64,000 nt of DNA from Paenibacillus sp. Soil787 (GCF_001429545.1 NZ_LMSP01000045.1:187731-251730), one strand, 5' to 3'; positions 1 through 8,523 are shown, counted from the first letter of the stretch. Made by a program: numbers and translations. Notes: generated by a model from the sequence alone, not told the origin.

Positions 1-1
1 G

Positions 2-88
2 TGGACTCCGATCATCGCTCATTTTATCATTGATCTTGTAATGGGCTGCATACTTCGATACAGCAAGGAGGAAGAACAGGGCACATGA
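2..88 (+). CDS. C-terminal end of a CPBP-family intramembrane protease (partial)
   Basis: An open frame enters from the left edge and ends at TGA 86-88, giving 28 residues. It begins WTPIIAHFIIDL, which resembles the last conserved block of CPBP (CAAX-protease/bacteriocin-processing) membrane metalloproteases, where a His in an 'AH...N/D' motif contributes to metal binding. The tail is short and charged. The stop overlaps the next ATG (ATGA), so the two genes are probably translationally coupled. Only the tail is visible, so the family call is an inference from one motif. Confidence 0.5.
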   Translation, partial: WTPIIAHFIIDLVMGCILRYSKEEEQGT

Positions 89-288
89 GTGTGAGGGAAA
101 GATCACCTTTAGGGTCTGATCGGAGGCCATTAGAGGTACAGGAAGATGATACGTACTTACCGCCGCGTAATGCTGTGCATCCCTCTGATCGAGGGAAATG
201 GACGCGTATATTCTATCTTATTTTACTGTGGTTATTCATTATTCTTGTGGTTAGTTTAACGGTTTGGGGCATTAAATATTATTCTTGA
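85..288 (+). CDS. Small single-pass membrane protein of unknown function
   Basis: This is a 67-aa protein with a polar, charged N-terminal half (about residues 1-41) and one hydrophobic segment (about 43-64, rich in I, L, V and W), ending KYYS. It starts at the ATG overlapping the stop of the upstream CPBP-like fragment and has an AAGGAGGAAG ribosome site ending about 8 nt before it. I do not recognise a family. The coupling suggests it is made together with the upstream membrane protease, possibly as a partner, but nothing in the sequence proves this. The topology with one C-terminal membrane segment is clear. Confidence 0.7.
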   Translation: MSVRERSPLGSDRRPLEVQEDDTYLPPRNAVHPSDRGKWTRIFYLILLWLFIILVVSLTVWGIKYYS

Positions 289-329
289 AAACTAACATAT
301 AACAATCTACCTAAGTTGTGTAAAAGAAG

Positions 330-368
330 CGGAGAAGCTATGATAGATTCATAGTTTCTTTTATTTTT
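330..368 (+). terminator. Intrinsic terminator
   Basis: The arms 333-343 and 349-359 form an 11-bp stem with one G-U pair and a 5-nt loop, followed by a T-rich tail. It closes the short operon at the left edge. Confidence 0.65.
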
Positions 369-404
369 TCCACAGTTTCTTTTTAACAGGAGGATGCAGC
401 GATT

Positions 405-2060
405 ATGTTGGCGAAACACACGGCAAGATGGATTTTTAATGTAAAATTAATTGCTATTGTATTTGTTTTATTTTCAAGTATCTTTTGGTCAGCGAAACCG
501 TCATATGCTTTGTCTTATGGAACTTTGTCTTACCCGCAAGGCGATGTTGGACTCTTACGTCCAGACATTGGAGTAACGCTTGAGCTTAGTGAAGGAAAAA
601 CGCCGGAAAGCTATCATTTTTATTTAAACGATAAGGAACTCAATGTTAGTTACGATCCCGTTTCCGTTAAATTTGTATATCGTCCTACGGCTGATTTATT
701 GCCTGGGAACTATAATGCTCGTTTAGTGCTGTCTTTTAATGGCTATCAGCCTATTACAATTAATTGGACATTTACTGTTATTAAAGGGGCGGTTTCGTTA
801 ACGTCTGAAACGAGCAAAGAGCAGGAGGATGGGCTTCAGGCGATCAATGACTATCGGGCTAAATTGGGGCTGTCGAAGGTCAAATTCAGCGATGCTCTGA
901 ATACAGCAGCCCAGAAGCATGCACAGTATTTATCTCGAAATAAAATCGATCCTATTCGGACGTCTGTTTCTTTGCATGACGAGGATCCATCGCTGCCTGG
1001 GTATATCGGCAAATCATTAAGAGATCGAGTACAATTTATCGGTTATTCGCGTTCAAGCAGTGAGGATGTAGCTTACAATCGTGTTAGCTTAGTTGAAGCT
1101 ATAGATAGTCTATTTGATGCCCCTTATCATCGTTCGCCTTTCATGGTGCCAGGACTCGTGGAAATCGGTGTGTTTAAAGATGGCGATTATCATGTTATTG
1201 AATTTGGTTTCTCAGACGGGATTGCTCCAGAACTAGTTGTTTCACCAGGAAATAATGATGTGTATGTGCCAACCGTATTTGATGGCCATGAGACTCCGGA
1301 TCCAATTCGTCTGCATACTGGGTTTGAATATCCGGTTGGCTATCCGATCATGGCTTCCTTGAACGGTCCAGGAGTGAAGAAGGTAAGTTTGGATGAGGCG
1401 GAGTTAAAAGATGAGAGCGGTAAGGCTGTCTCTCTACTGAAGAATGAGCCGGGTAAAGATGATCATCTGGATACCGAAGTGATCATTATGCCTTCGAAAC
1501 CACTGGAATTGGATATGACCTATAAAGCCAAAATCAAATTGACTGCAACTATGGAAGATGGAAGTACAAGACCTTATTCGAAAGAATGGACATTCCGCAC
1601 AGAACCTCGGATTGGTGTTGGTGTACTTAAACTTCATAAGGATGCTGTTGCTTACACGCTGCAAATGGCTAATTTCGGGTTAAACCGCAGTCATCTGGTT
1701 TCATTTGGTTTAAATGAGGACAAGTATCTACTTGATTTAATTCCTTACCCAATGAAGCAAAAGCCATATATTCAAGAGGGGACCTCGTACCTTTACATTA
1801 GAGACTTGGCCGCGGCACTAGGTGCAACTGTTGAATGGGACGACAACCAGAAAGCTGCTATTTACAAAAAGAAAGACAAGACGATTATCTTCTATACGAA
1901 CCGAAATGCGTATAGTTTGAATGGTGTTGAGTATACAACAGAATCTGCTGCTAAGCTTATTCATGAAACAACGATGATTCCGGTACGGCTGCTTTCTGAA
2001 ACGCTTGGAGCGAAAGTGACCTATGAGGAAAGTACAAGAACAGTGAATATTAGTTATTAA
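405..2060 (+). CDS. Secreted CAP-domain protein with C-terminal stalk domain
   Basis: This 551-aa protein has a signal peptide (about 1-36, ending PSYA-L). An Ig-like or bacterial Ig segment follows (about 40-130), then a CAP/SCP-like region starting near residue 145 (AINDYRAKLGL, then AAQKHAQYL), a second Ig-like segment (about 315-400), and a C-terminal copper amine oxidase N-terminal-like 'stalk' domain (about 455-551; YLYIRDLAAALGATVEWDD and IPVRLLSETLGAKV). This architecture is typical of Paenibacillaceae exported proteins. The function is unknown; CAP domains are found in extracellular and spore-associated proteins. AGGAGG lies just before the ATG. It is monocistronic between two terminators. 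Confidence 0.85.
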   Translation: MLAKHTARWIFNVKLIAIVFVLFSSIFWSAKPSYALSYGTLSYPQGDVGLLRPDIGVTLELSEGKTPESYHFYLNDKELNVSYDPVSVKFVYRPTADLLPGNYNARLVLSFNGYQPITINWTFTVIKGAVSLTSETSKEQEDGLQAINDYRAKLGLSKVKFSDALNTAAQKHAQYLSRNKIDPIRTSVSLHDEDPSLPGYIGKSLRDRVQFIGYSRSSSEDVAYNRVSLVEAIDSLFDAPYHRSPFMVPGLVEIGVFKDGDYHVIEFGFSDGIAPELVVSPGNNDVYVPTVFDGHETPDPIRLHTGFEYPVGYPIMASLNGPGVKKVSLDEAELKDESGKAVSLLKNEPGKDDHLDTEVIIMPSKPLELDMTYKAKIKLTATMEDGSTRPYSKEWTFRTEPRIGVGVLKLHKDAVAYTLQMANFGLNRSHLVSFGLNEDKYLLDLIPYPMKQKPYIQEGTSYLYIRDLAAALGATVEWDDNQKAAIYKKKDKTIIFYTNRNAYSLNGVEYTTESAAKLIHETTMIPVRLLSETLGAKVTYEESTRTVNISY

Positions 2061-2065
2061 ACAAC

Positions 2066-2118
2066 AAGAGCCCTGCAGCACCGACACATGACGTGTGGGA
2101 ATTGCAAGGCTCTTTTTC
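2066..2118. terminator. Bidirectional terminator between convergent genes
   Basis: The arms 2066-2078 (AAGAGCCCTGCAG) and 2102-2114 (TTGCAAGGCTCTT) pair with one mismatch. The stem has T-rich sequence on the right and A-rich sequence on the left, so it can serve both the CAP-domain gene and the convergent deacetylase gene. Confidence 0.7.
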
Positions 2119-2958
2119 TCATTTCATTTCTAGCTCAATGGCGTTCGGATCTACGAAAGAATATCCTTTTTCCTCAAGTTGGGTAAGAAGTGTGTTTAAG
2201 GCTTTCACTGTCCAGGGCAGCTCGTGCATCAAAATATTACTACCGGGATGCAATTGCTTCATCACATTTTCGATCACTTTACCGGAATCATTATTTTTAT
2301 TCGTCATATCCCAGTCTAAAGAGCCATTGGACCATGTCATATAGAGCATCTTATTGTCTTTCACTTTGGTTTTCAAATAATCATTGCCCGAACCATAAGG
2401 AGGCCGGAAAAATACGGGCGCTTGCCCTGTTAATTCTTTTACGATCTTTTGTACATCATCCACTTGCTGGTCAATCTTTTCATTGGTCATGCTTTTCATG
2501 TTATCGTGGTCCCAGGCATGATTACCAATCAGATTACCGCTGTCATGAATGAGTTTGACAAGTTCGGGCTTTTGTTTGATACGATATCCATTCAAGAAGA
2601 AAATTGCCTTGGCATTATGTTTTTTTAGGATGTCGATTAATGCCTGATTCATGGCTTGTTCTTTAGGACCGTCATCAAAGGTTAAAAGAACAATCTTTTT
2701 ATTTCCATTGGGATCGTTTGGTACAATATCATAGTTTTTGTTCATATGATATTCTTTTTTGACGGCTTCTGGAGCTAATGGTGCCGCTGTTGGTGTTGGA
2801 GTTGGCAGGGGTGTTGCTGAAGGTACAGGACTCGGTGTAATTGTGGCGACAGCTGCCGGTGTAGAGCTAGTTGTTGCGACTGGACTTGTCTGGTTCGCAC
2901 TGCAGGCTGCTAATAAGATCATGACACTCATCATTAGTACACTGGCTTTTTTGTTCAT
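2119..2958 (-). CDS. Polysaccharide deacetylase (NodB-domain) lipoprotein
   Basis: This 279-aa protein has a lipoprotein signal (LLAAC at about residues 16-20) and a low-complexity linker rich in T, P, A and S (about 21-66). A NodB-type carbohydrate esterase 4 domain follows: the TFDDGP metal and catalytic motif near residue 93, the zinc-ligand motif HAWDHDNM (HxxxH equivalent), and RPPYG. The family removes N- or O-linked acetyl groups from peptidoglycan or related glycans outside the membrane; the exact substrate cannot be told. It resembles PdaA-like proteins. It is the only - strand gene in the first 55 kb and converges with the CAP-domain gene. Confidence 0.88.
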   Translation of the reverse strand: MNKKASVLMMSVMILLAACSANQTSPVATTSSTPAAVATITPSPVPSATPLPTPTPTAAPLAPEAVKKEYHMNKNYDIVPNDPNGNKKIVLLTFDDGPKEQAMNQALIDILKKHNAKAIFFLNGYRIKQKPELVKLIHDSGNLIGNHAWDHDNMKSMTNEKIDQQVDDVQKIVKELTGQAPVFFRPPYGSGNDYLKTKVKDNKMLYMTWSNGSLDWDMTNKNNDSGKVIENVMKQLHPGSNILMHELPWTVKALNTLLTQLEEKGYSFVDPNAIELEMK

Positions 2959-3124
2959 TATCCTTCGTTCTCCTCAAATCTTTATACTTATAGGTCTCTA
3001 CCTATAGTACCACATTTCGCTCATAACATATCTCCTTTGTTTTCCTCTTGCTTTTACGTATGCCCTCTTAGAAAGTCGCACAACCTATGAAGGATTCATA
3101 CTAATTGACATGGAGGGAGACCAA

Positions 3125-3436
3125 ATGAAAATAGGTACATTTTTGCTCGGCGGTATTGCCGGTGCGACGGCGGTTATATATTTGAATCGTAAAAGTAAAT
3201 CAATGTTGTTTTCAGCATTCAGCTCGTCCAGTGAATCGATGGGTAAAGTTGTTGATAAAGCAAAGGACTCGTTGGTGAACAAATCATTTGGAAATTCGGC
3301 AGCCAAAAGTTTCTCGACTTCAAACTCGAATGGCCTGAATCAAGTTGAAAAAATTGTGAAAGAAGATCCTCATTTGAAAGCAACTGTCAATGAAATCATG
3401 CGTGAAAATAAAGAAAGTTCATCGACAATCCAATGA
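3125..3436 (+). CDS. Small protein with glycine-rich N-terminal membrane segment (YtxH-like?)
   Basis: This 103-aa protein begins MKIGTFLLGGIAGATAVIYL, a short glycine- and alanine-rich membrane segment like those of YtxH-type proteins. A serine- and lysine-rich polar body follows, with a likely amphipathic helix near the C-terminus (QVEKIVKEDPHLKATVNEIM). I chose the ATG at 3125 because GGAGGGAGA lies 4-5 nt upstream; an in-frame ATG at 3110 overlaps that site. The function is unknown. A terminator follows directly. Confidence 0.7.
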   Translation: MKIGTFLLGGIAGATAVIYLNRKSKSMLFSAFSSSSESMGKVVDKAKDSLVNKSFGNSAAKSFSTSNSNGLNQVEKIVKEDPHLKATVNEIMRENKESSSTIQ

Positions 3437-3446
3437 ACATAAGTTT

Positions 3447-3493
3447 AAGCACAGTCCGGCATACCCAAGGTGCCAGCTGTGCTTTTCTTTTTA
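3447..3493 (+). terminator. Intrinsic terminator
   Basis: AGCACAG at 3448-3454 pairs with CTGTGCT at 3477-3483, with an inner GGCA/TGCC pairing and a T-rich tail. Confidence 0.75.
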
Positions 3494-3505
3494 TACATAA
3501 CTTGC

Positions 3506-3521
3506 GCGTGCAATTGCACGC
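3506..3521. promoter_or_regulatory. 16-bp perfect palindrome upstream of the MecA-like gene
   Basis: GCGTGCAATTGCACGC is a perfect palindrome, 160 bp before the coding region. It overlaps a weak -35-like TTGCAC. It may be an operator; no known regulator consensus was recognised. Confidence 0.4.
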
Positions 3522-3539
3522 AATTAATGTTAACATGAT

Positions 3540-3596
3540 AGGTGAAAACGAAAGCGAGATGCATGTCCATTTCGTTCTCAAAGGTTCACCTTTTTG
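3540..3596 (+). promoter_or_regulatory. Terminator-like hairpin in the leader of the MecA-like gene
   Basis: AGGTGAA at 3540-3546 pairs with TTCACCT at 3585-3591, and AACGAAA at 3547-3553 pairs with TTTCGTT at 3570-3576. A run of Ts follows at 3591-3595. It lies 86 nt before the start codon, so it may attenuate transcription or terminate an upstream message. Confidence 0.4.
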
Positions 3597-3681
3597 TATT
3601 TTTATCATATTCTGTTTTAATAAGATGACCATGCTTTCGATGCAAGCTTTCCAGTCGGAAAGCTCAAAGGAGGATCCTATC

Positions 3682-4287
3682 ATGAAAATAGAACGCTTAA
3701 GTCAGGATAAGATACGGATTTTCCTAACATTCGATGACTTAACTGAACGCGGTATTCAAAAGGACGACATGTGGAGAGAAATTCCCAAAGTACACGAATT
3801 ATTTAGTGAAATGATGGATCAAGCCTATTCAGAGCTCGGATTTGACCCTTCCGGCCCGCTTGCTGTTGAGGTATTTGCACTCCCGGCACAAGGAATGGTT
3901 GTAATTGTGACCAGAGGGAAGCTTGATTTGTATGCAAACTCAGATGCATATGATGATCATGAAGCTGAAGAAGTGTATGAAATGGAAGTAACGCTTGAAC
4001 AAAGCGATTTAGTCTCCTATGCTTTCCGTGATTTTGAAGACCTGGTGCGTGTATCCAAAGTAATTAATCCCCTTCTCATGGAAGGCGGTACCCTTTATTC
4101 CTACAAAGGGAAATATATTTTACAACTCGAGCCTGTTGACCTCGAAGAAACGAAATACCAAGCGTTAATTGCAGTCTTATCTGAATTTGGTGAAGCCGCT
4201 TCCGTTACCCAAGCTGTGCTTGAAGAGTATGGGAAGACCATCATTGCAGATGATGCCGTTAAGGTGCTCTGCCGTCATTTCAAATAA
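3682..4287 (+). CDS. mecA: MecA-family ClpC adaptor protein
   Basis: This 201-aa protein resembles B. subtilis MecA and its paralogue YpbH: MKIERLSQDKIRIFLTFDDL at the N-terminus, an acidic linker (about 90-105, DAYDDHEAEEVYE), and a C-terminal domain that in the family binds ClpC. MecA-type adaptors deliver substrates such as ComK and Spx to ClpCP for degradation in the cytosol. The start at 3682 has AAAGGAGG 7-9 nt upstream and matches the family N-terminus; the longer open frame back to 3433 runs through the palindrome and hairpin and is not coding. Whether it is the MecA or the YpbH orthologue cannot be settled here. Confidence 0.85.
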   Translation: MKIERLSQDKIRIFLTFDDLTERGIQKDDMWREIPKVHELFSEMMDQAYSELGFDPSGPLAVEVFALPAQGMVVIVTRGKLDLYANSDAYDDHEAEEVYEMEVTLEQSDLVSYAFRDFEDLVRVSKVINPLLMEGGTLYSYKGKYILQLEPVDLEETKYQALIAVLSEFGEAASVTQAVLEEYGKTIIADDAVKVLCRHFK

Positions 4288-4318
4288 GGCCATCTTCCTT
4301 ACTTTTTGATGTAGAATG

Positions 4319-4366
4319 AAACAAGCATTTTCAAAAACAATTGTTTTTGTGGATGCTTGTTTTGTT
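4319..4366 (+). terminator. Intrinsic terminator
   Basis: AAACAAGCAT at 4319-4328 pairs with ATGCTTGTTT at 4353-4362. An inner perfect palindrome (CAAAAACAATTGTTTTTG) fills the loop. The rest of the 4288-4512 gap holds two more short hairpins (about 4378-4397 and 4429-4443) and no gene. Confidence 0.7.
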
Positions 4367-4512
4367 AGTAGATAAGAAAGTATAAGTTTTATACTTTTGC
4401 TTCGCATCTGCCTTGACAAAAGCGCTCGTCCCTGAAGGACGACGAAGTCGTTAATCCTTGGTTAATTGTGATCATTTATCAACGTAGCGAAGAGATAATG
4501 GGGGAGACCTAG

Positions 4513-6015
4513 ATGACTAGCATAGATCTCAAACGACTGGCGCCTACTCTGGCTGCTGTTGATTTGGACGGGTTATTGGCCTATTACCAAAAACAGCTCC
4601 GCGAGGAGGCTTATTTCTATTTACAAAAAAGAGGCATAACGGAAGAAACGGTTATACAGTACCGTATCGGCTTTGAAATTGGCAAAATAGGATTCTATGT
4701 TAATCAGAATCAGCTAGGTGATTACTTCGAACATAGAGTTATTGTTCCAATCCGGAACTACGACGGCGAAGTTGTCGATCTTATAGGACGCTCGATAGAC
4801 AATAGAGAACCGAAATATAAACCCTTGTATGGTTTAGATCAGTATCTATTTAATTATTCAGCACTTGAAGATTCAGATGAAGTTGTTCTTTGCAACGGGA
4901 TTTTCGATGTCCTAACCTTAACCCAGGCCAAAATGCCAGCTGTTTGTGTACCTGATAACGGTATTTTTAAAGAACAGCATTTGTCATTATTTACCGGTAA
5001 ACGGGTTTATATTTGCCTGGGGAATGATGAGACCGGAAGAAGGGATTCTGTACGTATAGAAGCCCTATTAAGGGAACAGGGCAATGAGACGTATATTATA
5101 AATTTACCCGAAACAATTCGGGATATTAACGATTTATTCATTAGAGCTCAGAATCCGGTTGAGACTTTTCTTGCATTAGTGAATCAAACCGTTGAGGAAA
5201 CAAGGCTAGTCCCTGTAGCTCCAGATATTAAAAATAGCACCGTTTATTTAGAAGAATATATGAAACGGTTCCGCGGTCAAGTCGCTAGTATCCGCACTGG
5301 CTTTGCTAAGCTGGACCATTTACTTTTCGGCGGCTTCGGGAATGGCTTGTTTTTACTAGCAGGTTCAGGCTCCATTGGCAAGAGCATGCTGCTTAAACAA
5401 ATCGCTGATGAACTTGCTTTGGAGCAGAATCCGGTCATTTTTGTGTCATGGGATATGACAAATTTCGAACTATGGGCACGCAGCATAGCAAGGATTATTG
5501 GCATAGCTCCACAGAAAGTGCTCGGGGGCAAAGTTGATCCTGAACAGGTAGCGGAAGCTAACAAGCAATATGTGAAAATCAGCAAAATGCTTTGGATGCT
5601 TGAATGTACGATGGATACAACGCTCGATCAAGTAGCCGCTTCCATTGAACGGATTGCGGCTGTTGTTGGCAAAGAGCCTGTAATTTTCATTGATCATTTG
5701 CAGCGTATTCCTGCAGCTAAAGGGGTAACGCCGCTAACTTGGGAGCAGCAGCAGGCTGCGATCGCCTATACGCTTAAACAATGGTCCAGAGAATGGAATT
5801 GTCCGATTATCGCAGCTACGGCTTTAGAGCTTGGCCAAGAGAACGTGCCTGACAACGTGCAAGCTTCAGCAGATGTGGTCATGATTATGCAGCCTAGTGA
5901 AGCAGAAGAGGATCAACCGCAGTCCTTATCGCTTGTATTGAAGAAGAATCGTAATGGCACAATAGGGAATATCCCACTCATTTTCCACAATGATCGTGCT
6001 TTGTTCACCGAATAA
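4513..6015 (+). CDS. DnaG-core / DnaB-type helicase fusion with degraded TOPRIM site
   Basis: In this 500-aa protein, residues 30-225 resemble the catalytic core of DnaG-type primases (HRVIVPIRNYDGEVVDLIGR at 74-93, then NGIFD at 128-132 and GNDETGR at 170-176). Residues 255-500 resemble the RecA-fold domain of DnaB/Twinkle helicases (Walker A GSGSIGKS at 284-291; Walker B VIFID ending D394). This is the Twinkle/T7 gp4-like order, but there is no zinc-binding domain. The usual TOPRIM Glu of EGxxD is Asn128 and the first Asp of DxDxxG is Gly170, so primer synthesis is doubtful while ATPase activity is plausible. GGGGGAG precedes the ATG. It lies alone between the MecA-like gene and prsW. Its role is unknown. 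Confidence 0.75.
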   Translation: MTSIDLKRLAPTLAAVDLDGLLAYYQKQLREEAYFYLQKRGITEETVIQYRIGFEIGKIGFYVNQNQLGDYFEHRVIVPIRNYDGEVVDLIGRSIDNREPKYKPLYGLDQYLFNYSALEDSDEVVLCNGIFDVLTLTQAKMPAVCVPDNGIFKEQHLSLFTGKRVYICLGNDETGRRDSVRIEALLREQGNETYIINLPETIRDINDLFIRAQNPVETFLALVNQTVEETRLVPVAPDIKNSTVYLEEYMKRFRGQVASIRTGFAKLDHLLFGGFGNGLFLLAGSGSIGKSMLLKQIADELALEQNPVIFVSWDMTNFELWARSIARIIGIAPQKVLGGKVDPEQVAEANKQYVKISKMLWMLECTMDTTLDQVAASIERIAAVVGKEPVIFIDHLQRIPAAKGVTPLTWEQQQAAIAYTLKQWSREWNCPIIAATALELGQENVPDNVQASADVVMIMQPSEAEEDQPQSLSLVLKKNRNGTIGNIPLIFHNDRALFTE

Positions 6016-6111
6016 GACATAGAAAAGTCATTTGAAAATGACTATAATGTTTATATTATGTATGGATCTTAGTGGTTCTATATGTTATTGATCGAAAAGG
6101 GGGAGCTGCAT

Positions 6112-6807
6112 TTGCAAATTCTGCCGATTATTATGGCAGCCATAGCACCAGGTCTCTCGTTGCTAACGTACTTTTATTTGAAGGACCGGTATGAAACTGA
6201 ACCGATTCATTTAGTTATTCGAATGTTTTTGTTCGGAGTTCTGCTTGTATACCCTACAATGGTACTGCAGAATGCGTTGATTGAAGAGTTTGGAAAGGGT
6301 ACGTTTTTCTCGGCCTTTTTTCTATCTGGTGGCATTGAAGAGTTTATGAAATGGTTTATCCTCTATCATTTGATTTTTAGGCATGAAGCCTTTGATGAAC
6401 CTTATGATGGAATTGTGTATGCGGTGGCCGTTAGCTTAGGTTATGCGACTTTGGAAAATATCATTTATGCTTTCCTTAATGCCTCATCTTTCTCTGCTCT
6501 GATGATTCGCGCTCTACTGCCTGTTTCAGCGCATGCTTTGTTCGGTGTCATGATGGGTTACTACTTGGGTAAAGCTAAATTCATTCCGCATAAAGCGCGA
6601 AGGTATCTATGGATTTCCTTGCTGCTGCCTATTTTGTGGCATGGATTGTTTGATTATATTTTGCTTTTATTCAAAACGAACTGGATTTGGATCATGATTC
6701 CAGTCATGTCTTTTCTATGGATTCGCACAATTTGGCGGGTTGACCGTGCCAATGCTCATTCCCCACTTCGCATCGCGACAGCGGAAGAGAAGATTAAAGT
6801 GAGCTGA
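6112..6807 (+). CDS. prsW: PrsW-family intramembrane protease
   Basis: This polytopic membrane protein of about 231 aa has the PrsW signatures GGIEEFMKW (EExxK), ENIIY, HALFG and HGLFDY. In B. subtilis PrsW performs site-1 cleavage of the anti-sigma factor RsiW, releasing sigma W during envelope stress. I prefer TTG 6112, which has AAGGGGGAG 7 nt upstream, over the ATG at 6082, which has no ribosome site. B. subtilis carries prsW at the corresponding place upstream of sleB-ypeB. The substrate here is unknown; the ECF sigma/anti-sigma pair at 45.7-46.9 kb is one possibility, with no direct evidence. Confidence 0.85.
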   Translation: MQILPIIMAAIAPGLSLLTYFYLKDRYETEPIHLVIRMFLFGVLLVYPTMVLQNALIEEFGKGTFFSAFFLSGGIEEFMKWFILYHLIFRHEAFDEPYDGIVYAVAVSLGYATLENIIYAFLNASSFSALMIRALLPVSAHALFGVMMGYYLGKAKFIPHKARRYLWISLLLPILWHGLFDYILLLFKTNWIWIMIPVMSFLWIRTIWRVDRANAHSPLRIATAEEKIKVS

Positions 6808-6876
6808 AATAGGTCATAATGGACAGTATAGATGGCGATTCCTGGCTGTAAGCCCGGAACTACCGGGAGGGTGTAC

Positions 6877-7032
6877 ATGTCCGCGACAAGAGTCAAAGTA
6901 AAGATCCGCTGCCGGTTATGCGGTGAAAAGTTTGTGCTGAAAGGCAAGAAAGAAAAAGGGAAAATTGAAACGGGATTCCGTCAATGCATTTGCAGCAATG
7001 AGCAAGACTTTGAAGTAGAGACCGAAGATTAG
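6877..7032 (+). CDS. Small zinc-ribbon-like protein
   Basis: This 51-aa basic protein has CRLCGEKFVLKGKKEKG followed by RQCICSNEQDF, that is CxxC then CxC, which could bind one zinc ion. The ATG at 6877 follows CGGGAGG at the right distance; the ORF start at 6832 has no ribosome site. It lies between prsW and ypeB. I do not recognise a named family. A terminator follows. Confidence 0.65.
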   Translation: MSATRVKVKIRCRLCGEKFVLKGKKEKGKIETGFRQCICSNEQDFEVETED

Positions 7033-7035
7033 CAG

Positions 7036-7068
7036 GAGGCCATTCTTTTAAGAATCGGCCTCTTTTTG
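7036..7068 (+). terminator. Intrinsic terminator
   Basis: GAGGCC at 7036-7041 and ATTCTT pair with AAGAAT and GGCCTC (to 7062), followed by five Ts. Confidence 0.8.
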
Positions 7069-7141
7069 TTGTCAATCTTGTATAAACCTGTCTCCCCACG
7101 TAAAAACTAAGCGCAAGTTTGGGTACGAAAGGAGCAGTCGT

Positions 7142-8515
7142 GTGTATAAAAGATTAAGTATTGTCATGTTTCCATTCTTGTTGATTGCCTTGATTGGTGC
7201 TTCAGTGTGGGGATACTTGGAACACCAGGAGAAGAATACGATTTTGATCAAAGCAGAGAATCAGTATCAACGTGCGTTCCATGATCTTTCTTTCCATGTG
7301 GATAAGCTTCATACAGAGCTTGGTAATACGTTGGCAGTTAACGCAACCTCGGAGCCTTCTTACCGAAAGGGATTGGTGAATGTATGGCGGCTGACGAGCC
7401 AAGCGCAAAGTGATATTACGCAGCTCCCGCTAACCCTGCTGCCATTCAACAAAACGGAAGATTTCTTAGCTAATATGGCTAATTTCTCATACCGAATGTC
7501 CGTTCGCGACATGACAAAGCAGCCTCTAAATGAGCAAGAAATAAAAACATTGAATGCTCTTTACGATCATTCCTCGGAGATAACAAAGGAAATACGCGGT
7601 GTTCAGGATAAGGTATTGACCAAAAACTTGCGATGGATGGACGTCGAGGTCGCCCTTGCTTCTAAAAATGAACCACATGATAATGCGATCATTGATGGCT
7701 TTTCAACCGTTGACAAAAAAGTTGGAGCCTATGAAGAACTAAACTGGGGACCTGGGAATTTAAACATTTTTTCCAAAAATGATGTTAGGGTTTTGTCAGG
7801 GAATGACATGACGGCTGATCAAATTAAGCAAAAAGCCGCACAATTTCTGGGACTGAGTGATACAACCGCGATGAAAGTAGTTGAGAATGGTGGCAGTGCG
7901 CCAGAATTTCAAAGCTATAGTGTTGTGGTTCCAGGAGGAAGCGGCAGCGAAAATGATATTCAGATGGATTTCACAAAAAAGGGCGGTCATCTCATTTATT
8001 TTATGAAGCCGCGAACCGTAAAAGAATCCAAATTTGATCTTAGACATGCGCGAGATATTGCTAATGAGTTCTTAGATCAACATGAATATAAAGATATGAG
8101 CGCAGTGAGCTATGATCAATATCAAAATATCGCTAACATTATTTTTGCTAAGCGAGAAAAGGATGTTACGATTTATCCCCAGCAGGTTAGTGTTAAAGTA
8201 GCTTTGGATACGCTTGAAGTCATTGGCGTGCAGGCAACAGACTATATATATGGTCAAAAACAACGAACGGTTGGTCAGCCCAAAATGACTGCAGCCGAAG
8301 CACGTAAGCAGCTTAGCCCGAAAATGGAAGTGACTGGCGAGTCCTTGGCGATTATCAAAAATGAATTAGACGAAGAAGTGCTGTGCCATGAATTTATAGG
8401 AAAGATGAACAACAATATATATCGTGTTTATATGAATAGCGAGAATGGGATGGAAGAGAAAATTGAGACCATTCGCCCTGAACAGGCAGAAGCAGCAGCT
8501 GCCGCAAAGAAATAA
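7142..8515 (+). CDS. ypeB: Germination protein YpeB
   Basis: This 457-aa protein has an N-terminal membrane anchor (about 5-25), a helical region, and C-terminal PepSY-type repeats, matching YpeB in length and layout. In Bacillus, YpeB is needed to localise and stabilise the cortex-lytic enzyme SleB in the spore inner membrane, so that cortex can be degraded in germination. The start is GTG 7142, with GAAAGGAGC upstream. In Bacillus sleB lies directly upstream in the same operon; here a zinc-ribbon gene and a terminator lie upstream, and no sleB-like gene is in the window. The C-terminus is alanine-rich (EAAAAAKK). Confidence 0.88.
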   Translation: MYKRLSIVMFPFLLIALIGASVWGYLEHQEKNTILIKAENQYQRAFHDLSFHVDKLHTELGNTLAVNATSEPSYRKGLVNVWRLTSQAQSDITQLPLTLLPFNKTEDFLANMANFSYRMSVRDMTKQPLNEQEIKTLNALYDHSSEITKEIRGVQDKVLTKNLRWMDVEVALASKNEPHDNAIIDGFSTVDKKVGAYEELNWGPGNLNIFSKNDVRVLSGNDMTADQIKQKAAQFLGLSDTTAMKVVENGGSAPEFQSYSVVVPGGSGSENDIQMDFTKKGGHLIYFMKPRTVKESKFDLRHARDIANEFLDQHEYKDMSAVSYDQYQNIANIIFAKREKDVTIYPQQVSVKVALDTLEVIGVQATDYIYGQKQRTVGQPKMTAAEARKQLSPKMEVTGESLAIIKNELDEEVLCHEFIGKMNNNIYRVYMNSENGMEEKIETIRPEQAEAAAAAKK

Positions 8516-8523
8516 TCCTAGAG

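Noticed and set aside
3433..3681. Upstream extension of the MecA-like frame
   Set aside because: It crosses a palindrome and a terminator-like hairpin, and a strong ribosome site and family N-terminus are at 3682.
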